Shown: piece by piece, positions 46,139 to 52,317 of the stretch
Numbering within the stretch: position 1 is the first letter of the stretch
Layout of the letters: each line of letters opens with the position of its first letter
DNA from: Streptomyces sp. NBC_01335
Lineage (GTDB): Bacteria; Actinomycetota; Actinomycetes; Streptomycetales; Streptomycetaceae
Assembly: GCF_035953295.1 (NCBI RefSeq)
Contig: NZ_CP108370.1
Location: forward strand, 2,046,001-2,110,000
Length of the DNA: 64,000 nucleotides
Direction: 5' to 3'
Notes under the pieces: model-generated
Databases searched by the model: none
Told to the model about the DNA's origin: nothing
The model's input: the letters and a program-made list of their open reading frames with translations, nothing else
Position numbers and translations under genes: made by a program

Positions 46139-46957
46139 TCAGCGGGGTGCGGAGAACAGCGCGTCGAGTTCCGGGAAGGCCATGCCTCCGGCGAGCGAGT
46201 CGTAGGCGCCGGTGCCGAGGAGCTCCTGCGCGGTGCGGCGGGCGGCGGCGTAGGCGACCTGTGCCACGCCCGGTCCGAGGCTGACGCGGGCCACGCCGAG
46301 GGTGCCGAGTTCGGCGACCGTCGGGGCGCCGGGACAGGCCATGACGTTCAGCGGTACGGCGATGTCCCGGGCCAGCGCGGCGATGGTGGCGGTGTCGGTG
46401 ACGCCGGGGACGAAGATGCCGTCCGCGCCCGCGTCGACGTACGTCCGTGCCCGGGCCAGGGTTTCCTTCAGCCGGGTGTCCGGGTCGCCGATCCCGAGGA
46501 GGAAGGTATCGATGCGGGCGTTGAGGAACAGGTCCGCGCCGGCCCGGTCGGCGGTCCGCCGGGCGGCGGCCAGCCGTGTCGCGAGCTCTGCCGGCGGGCG
46601 GGCGCCGTCCTCGATGTTGACGCCGACGGCGCCCGCCGCGAGTACTCCGGCGACGGTCTCGGCGACACCGGCGGCGTCCGTGCCGTACCCGCCCTCGATG
46701 TCGGCGGTGACCGGAACCGCGACGGCGGTGACGATGCGGCCGATCAGTTCCAGCGCCCGGTCCCGGGTGAGGACGTCGCCGTCCGGTGACCCCAGGGACC
46801 AGGCGGCGCCGGCACTGGTCGTCGCGATCGCGAAGGCGCCTGCGGCCTCGACGACCCGGGCGCTCGCGACGTCCCAGGCGTTGGCGAGCGCGAGAGGCTC
46901 CGTCGGAGTGTGCAGGGAGCGGAAGAGGCGGGCGTGGTTCGGCGGTGCGATGCTCAT
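46139..46957 (-). CDS. Isocitrate lyase/PEP mutase family protein
   Basis: This 272-residue TIM-barrel enzyme shows TADIEGGYG with the metal-binding Asp/Glu, VGVNIEDG, and LNARIDTFL, as in the PEP mutase/2-methylisocitrate lyase superfamily. The active-site KKCGH loop of true isocitrate lyases is absent, so a C-C or C-P bond-cleaving role on a small 2-oxo acid is likely but unnamed. The ATG at 46957 gives MSIAPPNHARLF; the frame is open further upstream without family sequence. It lies between the methyltransferase gene and glnE on the same strand. Confidence 0.86.
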   Translation of the reverse strand: MSIAPPNHARLFRSLHTPTEPLALANAWDVASARVVEAAGAFAIATTSAGAAWSLGSPDGDVLTRDRALELIGRIVTAVAVPVTADIEGGYGTDAAGVAETVAGVLAAGAVGVNIEDGARPPAELATRLAAARRTADRAGADLFLNARIDTFLLGIGDPDTRLKETLARARTYVDAGADGIFVPGVTDTATIAALARDIAVPLNVMACPGAPTVAELGTLGVARVSLGPGVAQVAYAAARRTAQELLGTGAYDSLAGGMAFPELDALFSAPR

Positions 46958-47040
46958 GCGCGCAGTCAAACACCGGTCGCCGCCCACCTGCTGGCGAGAA
47001 TCCGACACGGACGTCGACCTCAGGACCGACGCCTGCGGAG

Positions 47041-47076
47041 CCGGGCCCTTCAGCGGATCCGGGCCCTTCAGCGCGG
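47041..47076. repeat. 18-bp direct repeat over the methyltransferase stop codon
   Basis: CCGGGCCCTTCAGCGGAT (47041-47058) and CCGGGCCCTTCAGCGCGG (47059-47076) are adjacent near-copies. The second contains the end of the methyltransferase gene, so the stop region has been duplicated. Confidence 0.7.
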
Positions 47077-47889
47077 CCGCGTGCCGATGACGACGGTGGC
47101 CCAGAGCTCGTCGGAGGTCGCGGTCCGGGCGTCGAGACCGCCGCCGCGGACGGTGGCGAGCGCGCTCTCCGCCTGGCGTTCGCTGGTCTCCATGAGGAGG
47201 CTGCCGCCGGGCGCGAGCCACCCGGGGGCGGCGGCGACCACGCGGCGCATCACGTCCAGGCCGTCGTCGCCCCCGTCGAGGGCGACGAGCGGTTCATGGT
47301 CGCGGGCCTCGGCCGGCAGCAGGGCCACGTCGCCGGTCGGTACGTACGGGACGTTGGCGAGGAGTACGTCGATCCGGCCGCGCAGCCCGGCGGGCAGGGC
47401 GGCGAAGAGGTCGCCCTCGTGGACCTGGCCGACGCCGTCGAGGTTGCGCCGGGCGCACCGTACCGCCGCCGGTTCGACGTCGCAGGCGTGCAGCTCCACC
47501 CGCCCGAGGACCCGGGCGAGCGCGGCGCCCAGGGCGCCGGAGCCGCAGCAGAGGTCGACGACGACGGGGGTGCGCGCGGTGCCGCTCCCGGCGCCGTGCC
47601 AGACGTCCCCGAGGGTGGCGGCGGCCTGGTCGACGAGGAACTCGCTGCGGCGGCGGGGCACGAAGACGCCCGGGTCGACGGCGACCCGCAGACCGTGGAA
47701 CCCGGCCCAGCCCAGGACGTGTTCGAGGGGCAGCCCCTCGGCGCGGCGCCCGACCATGGCGGCGGCCTCGGCCGGCGAGGCGGCGGTGGAGAGGATCAGT
47801 TCCGCTTCGTCCTCGGCGAAGACACAGCCGGCGGAACGGAGCGCGGTGACGATCGTGGAGCGGGAGAGCGGAGGAGGAAGAACCGACAT
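47068..47889 (-). CDS. HemK/PrmC-like protein N5-glutamine methyltransferase
   Basis: This 273-residue SAM-dependent methyltransferase is similar to PrmC, which methylates the GGQ glutamine of release factors. It has VDLCCGSGALGAALA as SAM motif I, LHACDVEPAAVRCARRN as motif II, and LLANVPYVPTGD at the catalytic site. PrmC normally has NPPY there; NVPY keeps the Asn and Tyr but loses one proline, as in an actinobacterial paralog group. The N-terminal helical domain (LSRSTIVTALRSAGCVFAEDEAELIL) and PRRRSEFLV substrate loop are PrmC-like. The protein substrate is uncertain. Confidence 0.83.
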   Translation of the reverse strand: MSVLPPPLSRSTIVTALRSAGCVFAEDEAELILSTAASPAEAAAMVGRRAEGLPLEHVLGWAGFHGLRVAVDPGVFVPRRRSEFLVDQAAATLGDVWHGAGSGTARTPVVVDLCCGSGALGAALARVLGRVELHACDVEPAAVRCARRNLDGVGQVHEGDLFAALPAGLRGRIDVLLANVPYVPTGDVALLPAEARDHEPLVALDGGDDGLDVMRRVVAAAPGWLAPGGSLLMETSERQAESALATVRGGGLDARTATSDELWATVVIGTRPR

Positions 47890-48156
47890 GACGGAGCCTT
47901 TCGGAAGCCGATGGGCGCTCCGCGTTCGCTCACGTCCGGTGGACGTCGCGACCGTACGGGGTGAGCACCCAGCCTGACGCAGCGGTAATGGGGGCTCACC
48001 TCCTCGGTCCTGGTCCCCGCGCGGGGACGGTGCCCCTGTGCGGGGGTGCCGGTCACACTACCGCAGCCCTTCCGGGGCCGGACACCCTCGTGCCCGCACC
48101 GGATCGGGGTGCGGGCACGGGCAGGGCAGGGCAGGGCACGGGCACGGGCCGTAAGG
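47890..48156. other. Intergenic stretch between efflux pump and methyltransferase genes
   Basis: No gene was supported. GGGCA units repeat at about 48116-48149 (CGGGCAGGGCAGGGCAGGGC), directly beside the 20-bp minisatellite that follows. Confidence 0.45.
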
Positions 48157-48240
48157 GGTCCAGGCTGCCCGGCAGAGGTCCAGGCTGCCCATCGGAGGTC
48201 CAGGCGTTCCGTCGGGGTCCGGCAGATCCGTCAGAGGTCC
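48157..48240. repeat. 20-bp minisatellite at the 3' end of the efflux-pump gene
   Basis: GGTCCAGGCTGCCC lies at 48157-48170 and 48177-48190, and the variant GGTCCAGGCGTTCC at 48197-48210, with a 20-base period. Further decayed GGTCC units lie at 48216 and 48236. The last unit overlaps the final codons and stop of the MFS gene, so the array looks like repeated copies of the gene's own 3' end. Confidence 0.8.
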
Positions 48241-49769
48241 ACGCTGTCGCGGAGCTTCGTCGGGGTGAGGAAGGAGGCCGCCACGACACCGACGACGGCG
48301 ATGCACGCGGCGATGAGGAAGATGTGGCCGGTCGCGTCTCCGTAGGCGGCGCGGACCACTTCCTGGATCTGCGGCGGCATCGCCTTCAGGTTGAGCGTGG
48401 ACCCGCCGGAGGAGGAGGCGGCCGGGTCGATGCCGAGCTTCTTCAGCCCCGCGGTGATCTTCGTGGTGACCTGGGCGGCGAGCACCGCGCCGAGCACGGA
48501 GACGCCCATGGTGCCGCCGAGCGACCGGAAGAAGGTGATCGCACCGCTGGCCGCGCCGAGTTCCCTGAGCGGGACGGTGTTCTGGAGGACCAGCACGAGG
48601 TTCTGCATCGACATGCCGACACCGGCGCCGACCGCGAACATGCCCGCCCCCACGAAGACCAGGTTCGTCGTGTGGTCGATGGTCGACAGTGCGAGGAACC
48701 CGAGGGTGAGCACGACGACACCGGTGAGGATGAACGGCTTGACCATGCCCGTACGGGAGACGAGCCGGCCCGCGACGGTGGAGGAGAGCAGCACGCCGAA
48801 CATCAGCGGGATGGTGAGCAGTCCGGACTGGATGGGCGAGTAGCCGCGGCCTGTCTGGAAGTACTGGCCGAGGAAGACGGCGCCGCCGAACATGGCCATG
48901 CCGACGGAGAGGCTCGCGACGATGGCGAGCGCGGGGTCCCGGCGGCGGACGACGTGGAGCGGCACGACGGGCTCCTTGACCCGCGCCTCCACGAAGACGG
49001 CCGCACCGAGGATGAGCAGGCTGCCGACGACCATCGCGGCGGACTGCCAGGAGATCCAGTCGAAGTCGTCGCCGACGAAGGTGACCCAGAGCAGCAGAAG
49101 GCTGACGCCGGCGGCTATCAGGGAGGCACCGAGGTAGTCGACCTTGGCGTCCGGACGGCGCTGCTCGACCAGGTGCAGGGTGCGGGCCAGCATCACGAAG
49201 GCGACCACGGTGAACGGCACGGTGATGAAGAAGCACCAACGCCAGCCGAGCCACGAGGTGTCGGTGATGAACCCGCCGAGGAGCGGGCCGCCGACGGTGG
49301 CGACGGCCATGACACCGCCGAGGTAACCGTTGTACCGGCCGCGCTCCTTGGGGCTGATCATCGCCCCGATGATCACCTGGACGAGCACCTGCACCGCGCC
49401 CATGCCCAGACCCTGGATGACCCGGAACGCGATCAACTGGCCGGTGGACTGGGCGAATCCGCAGGCGATGGAGGAGATCACGAAGAGGCAGATGGCCGTC
49501 TGCAGCAGCAGCTTCTTGCTGAAGAGGTCGGCGAGCTTGCCCCAGATCGGGGTGGAGGCGGTGGACGCCAGCAAGGTGGCGGTGACCACCCACGTGTACT
49601 GGGACTGCGTGCCGTTGAGCGCTCCGATGATCTGCGGGAGCGCCACCGAGACGACGGTGCTGCTGGTCAGGGCGACGAAGAGGACGAGAAGCAGACCGCT
49701 CAGCGCCCGCAGCACCTCGCGGTGCGTCATCGGCACGGCTTCGGTCGGCGTGGCCGTTTCTGCGCTCAC
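48231..49769 (-). CDS. DHA2 family MFS drug efflux transporter
   Basis: This 512-residue transporter has the 14-helix EmrB/QacA layout. Motif A-like GKLADLFSKKLL follows helix 2, FRVIQGLGMGAVQVL is a helix 4 motif, and GYLGGVMAVATVGGPLLGGFITD is motif C of antiporters. A long loop before the last helix (KKLGIDPAASSSGGSTLNLK) is typical of DHA2 pumps. It should export a drug or metabolite using the proton gradient. The GTG at 49769 was chosen because GGAGG lies 6 bases upstream. A divergent TetR gene is the likely regulator. Confidence 0.93.
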   Translation of the reverse strand: MSAETATPTEAVPMTHREVLRALSGLLLVLFVALTSSTVVSVALPQIIGALNGTQSQYTWVVTATLLASTASTPIWGKLADLFSKKLLLQTAICLFVISSIACGFAQSTGQLIAFRVIQGLGMGAVQVLVQVIIGAMISPKERGRYNGYLGGVMAVATVGGPLLGGFITDTSWLGWRWCFFITVPFTVVAFVMLARTLHLVEQRRPDAKVDYLGASLIAAGVSLLLLWVTFVGDDFDWISWQSAAMVVGSLLILGAAVFVEARVKEPVVPLHVVRRRDPALAIVASLSVGMAMFGGAVFLGQYFQTGRGYSPIQSGLLTIPLMFGVLLSSTVAGRLVSRTGMVKPFILTGVVVLTLGFLALSTIDHTTNLVFVGAGMFAVGAGVGMSMQNLVLVLQNTVPLRELGAASGAITFFRSLGGTMGVSVLGAVLAAQVTTKITAGLKKLGIDPAASSSGGSTLNLKAMPPQIQEVVRAAYGDATGHIFLIAACIAVVGVVAASFLTPTKLRDSVDL

Positions 49770-49967
49770 GCGCAACCTCCGGATTTTCGTAGGGAGATGG
49801 ACGAACAGGGAGAAGGACGAACATCGACGGCCGCACGCCCCGGCGGCAGCGACCGGGGTGCGCGCTCCCCACGAACTCCGCGGCCCAGAAGCGGAGTTCA
49901 CAGCTCGTACCGGAGGGCGTCACGCCGCACGGCGGAGCGAGGCACCCAACACCCCGGCCTCGCGCGC

Positions 49968-50024
49968 GGAATGACAGGAACGGAATGACACGAACGCTGA
50001 ACGAATTGACAGGAACACTTCAGC
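49968..50024. promoter_or_regulatory. Candidate TetR operator with three direct repeats
   Basis: GGAATGACAGGAAC (49968-49981), GGAATGACACGAAC (49982-49995) and GAATTGACAGGAAC (50003-50016) are direct repeats in the gap between the divergent MFS and TetR genes. GCTGAA (49996-50001) and TTCAGC (50019-50024) form an inverted pair around the third copy. This is the most likely operator of the 319-base region; the remainder holds no gene. Confidence 0.6.
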
Positions 50025-50088
50025 ATACATGCACCATGGGCAATCTTGCCGCGTGCGCAATAATCAACGGCCAAGCGACAATGGCCCG

Positions 50089-50679
50089 ATGGAGAACTCT
50101 GTGGGACTGCGGGAGCGCAAGAAGGAAGCCACCCGTCAAGCGGTGCACGAGGCCACGCTGCGACTCACCGTCGAGCACGGCTTCGACCACGTCACGGTGG
50201 AAGCGGTCGCGGACGCGGCCGGCATCTCACGCAGAACCTTCTCCAACTACTTCACCAACAAGGAGGACGCCCTCCTCTACGGCGAGGAACGGCAGATCAG
50301 GGCGCTGGTCCGCCTGGTGCACGACCGCCCCGCCAGAGAACCCGCCTGGACCGCCCTGCGCGGCGCGATGCTCCAGTTCGCGGCCCAGGTCCCGCCGCTG
50401 AACCGCGAATGGGCCGTCCACACCCGTCTCGCCCTGCGCCACCCCTCGCTGCTGGCACGCCAGTTGGCCAACCACGCGGCACTCGAACGTGACCTCGCCG
50501 AAGCCGTCGCCGACCGCCCCGGCCCCACCGCCCGCCCGGTCCGCCCTCTGATCCTGGCTGCGGGCTTCCTCTCGTCGCTGCGAATCGCGATGCGCACCTG
50601 GATCGAGGAGGCCCCGGACCGCGAGCCGGCCGAGCTGATCGCGGAGGTCCTGGAGGAGATGGGGCGCAGCTTCGATTAG
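50089..50679 (+). CDS. TetR family transcriptional regulator, divergent from efflux pump
   Basis: This 196-residue protein has a TetR HTH at about residues 10-58 (LRERKKEATRQAVHEATLRL, then VEAVADAAGISRRTFSNYFTNKEDALL). The C-terminal domain is helical (NREWAVHTRLALRHPSLLARQ). Divergence from a DHA2 pump gene is the classic arrangement for a repressor that senses the pump substrate. ATG 50089 was chosen; a GTG at 50101 is an alternative. Confidence 0.9.
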   Translation: MENSVGLRERKKEATRQAVHEATLRLTVEHGFDHVTVEAVADAAGISRRTFSNYFTNKEDALLYGEERQIRALVRLVHDRPAREPAWTALRGAMLQFAAQVPPLNREWAVHTRLALRHPSLLARQLANHAALERDLAEAVADRPGPTARPVRPLILAAGFLSSLRIAMRTWIEEAPDREPAELIAEVLEEMGRSFD

Positions 50680-50695
50680 AGGGTGTCGGAGGTCA

Positions 50696-51070
50696 TCACG
50701 CAGCCTGTCCGGCGCGCGCGCGGGCGCGCCGGTCCATGGTCAGCAGCGCGGTGTTGGCCGCCACCACGGCGGCGTACGACAGGGCCGATCCGGTGCCGCC
50801 GAGGTCGTACAGGGCGGCCACCGCACACGCGAAGACCAGCACCTTGACCCCCACCACCCCCACGGTCGGCAGCGTGAACCGCGCCTTGGGCGAGGCGAAC
50901 ATCCCCCAGACGACCGCCGCCACCGCGGGAAGCCCCACGGCGAGAACGACCCGCAGCACCGCGTTCCCGGACGCGTGCCACCCCCAGCGGGTGAAGGCGA
51001 CGAGTGCGACGACCTCCACGAAGAACGCCAGCAGCTCGTTGACCGTGCGCACGGGGGCGGGGAGTCTCAT
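50696..51070 (-). CDS. YrdB family (DUF2568) membrane protein
   Basis: This 124-residue integral membrane protein has four predicted helices and the DUF2568 start TVNELLAFFVEVVALVAFTRWGW, with GLPAVAAVVWGMFASPKARF in the middle, a family hallmark. No function is known. The last residues are Arg/Ala-rich. It is convergent with the TetR gene and separate from the operon that ends at 51298. Confidence 0.85.
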   Translation of the reverse strand: MRLPAPVRTVNELLAFFVEVVALVAFTRWGWHASGNAVLRVVLAVGLPAVAAVVWGMFASPKARFTLPTVGVVGVKVLVFACAVAALYDLGGTGSALSYAAVVAANTALLTMDRRARARAGQAA

Positions 51071-51297
51071 CGGGGATGCCTTCCGGCGGGGAGGGGCGGG
51101 TGTCGGGAGTAGGACTCCTCGGGCGGGTACAGGGTTGCCTGGCGGGGGCCCACGTCCCCGAGGGACCGGCCACGACCTGCTCCCGCCGCGCGCCCGTTCC
51201 CCGGGTCGCCCCAGCCTGCCCCGGGGCTCACGCGGGCGGCGGCGTCGAGAGCTTCAGCCGGGGAGGCGGACGGCGCTGCTTTCGCCCCCACAGGCCC

Positions 51298-52317
51298 TCA
51301 CTCATCCTCGGCCCGGCGTTTCCTCAGCCGCAGGCCGAAGAGGGCGGCGACCGCGGCCACGACGAGTACCCCCACGACCGGGAAGACGACCTCTCGGGCC
51401 TTCCGGCCGCCCGACGCGGCCGGACCGGCGCCCGTGTCGTCGGTCGCGGCTCCTCCCGGGGAGACCGTCGCCGGGGTGGCCGAGGGCGTGGCGGTCCCTG
51501 TTGTCGAAGGCCCGGGCGCGGCGGTGGCGTTCCCTGTCGTCGAAGGCCCGGGCGCGGCGGTCGTCGGGCCCGGGCTCGTGCCGCCGGAGGCCGTGCCGCT
51601 CGGCGCCCTCGGGGCACTGCCGCCCCGTCCGCCCGAGGACCCGGCGGATCCGGCGGGCGGGGCGGGCGAGGTGGAGGGCGCGGACGGCGGCCTCGCGGCG
51701 TCGATGCCGAAGCGGGCGATCACGGTGTTCTGGCCGGCCCGCGGAGTGCAGGACACGTCGAGCGAACTCACGAGAGCCGGGCCGCCGTCCCCGTTCTTCA
51801 GCTTGAGCCGGACGGAGAAGTCGCCGAGGACGATGTCCGCGGGGCCGGGCTCGCTGAAGGTCCGCGAGGGCGCGACGCCGGTCGCGGGGATGACCAGGGA
51901 ACCCGACGACAAAACGGCTGTCCGCGCGATGGTGAGTGGCACCGCGATGGCGAGGTTGCCCTCCGGGGCCGCCACGCGGGTCGACGCCTCCAAGGTGCCC
52001 TCGACGTACTCCGCGCCGGCCAGGTCGAGCCCGCCTCTGAGGGTCGGACCCACGGTTGCCTGCGCGTGAATGGCGAAGCGGTGACTCGGTTCGCCGACCC
52101 TGTGGGACATCGGCAGGTCCAGTGAGACCTTCGCGGTGATGTCCTCGACCCCGATGCCGAGGAACGTGCACGCGTACTTCAACGTGAGCGAGAACGGTTG
52201 CGCGGTCGCGGTCCCCGCCCCTGGGCCGGCCAGGAGCGCACTCACCCACACCAGGACGACCACGGCGCCGAGCGCGGTCGTCGGCAGCGGTCCGCCCGCT
52301 CCGCGCCTGTCCGTCAC
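51298..52317 (-). CDS. Secreted, C-terminally anchored protein (DUF6801-like), third gene of trypsin-NACHT operon
   Basis: This 339-residue protein has a signal peptide (LGAVVVLVWVSALLAGPG, cleavage near residue 39) and an exposed beta-rich domain at residues about 41-210, bounded by Cys50 (LKYACTF) and Cys190 (DVSCTP). It resembles actinobacterial DUF6801-type domains; that match is tentative. A long Pro/Ser/Thr/Gly linker follows with the repeat AAPGPSTTGNAT/AAPGPSTTGTAT (residues 255-278), then a membrane helix (VVFPVVGVLVVAAVAALFGL) and RLRKRRAEDE inside the cell. The GTG at 52317 overlaps the stop of the trypsin-NACHT gene (GTGA), so the two are translationally coupled. No enzyme motif was seen. 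Confidence 0.75.
   Translation of the reverse strand: MTDRRGAGGPLPTTALGAVVVLVWVSALLAGPGAGTATAQPFSLTLKYACTFLGIGVEDITAKVSLDLPMSHRVGEPSHRFAIHAQATVGPTLRGGLDLAGAEYVEGTLEASTRVAAPEGNLAIAVPLTIARTAVLSSGSLVIPATGVAPSRTFSEPGPADIVLGDFSVRLKLKNGDGGPALVSSLDVSCTPRAGQNTVIARFGIDAARPPSAPSTSPAPPAGSAGSSGGRGGSAPRAPSGTASGGTSPGPTTAAPGPSTTGNATAAPGPSTTGTATPSATPATVSPGGAATDDTGAGPAASGGRKAREVVFPVVGVLVVAAVAALFGLRLRKRRAEDE

Noticed and set aside
43191..46205. A 1004-codon open frame on the + strand opposite glnE
   Set aside because: Its composition (Gly, Val, Arg, Glu) is that of a complementary frame of a coding gene, and glnE on the other strand has all family motifs.
48157..48240. Tandem repeats considered as a CRISPR array
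   Set aside because: The units are adjacent 20-base copies with no unique spacers, and no cas genes are present.
50006..50034. TTGACA at 50006 as the -35 element of a housekeeping promoter for the TetR gene
   Set aside because: No acceptable -10 hexamer lies at 16-18 bases; the TTGACA is part of the third direct repeat.
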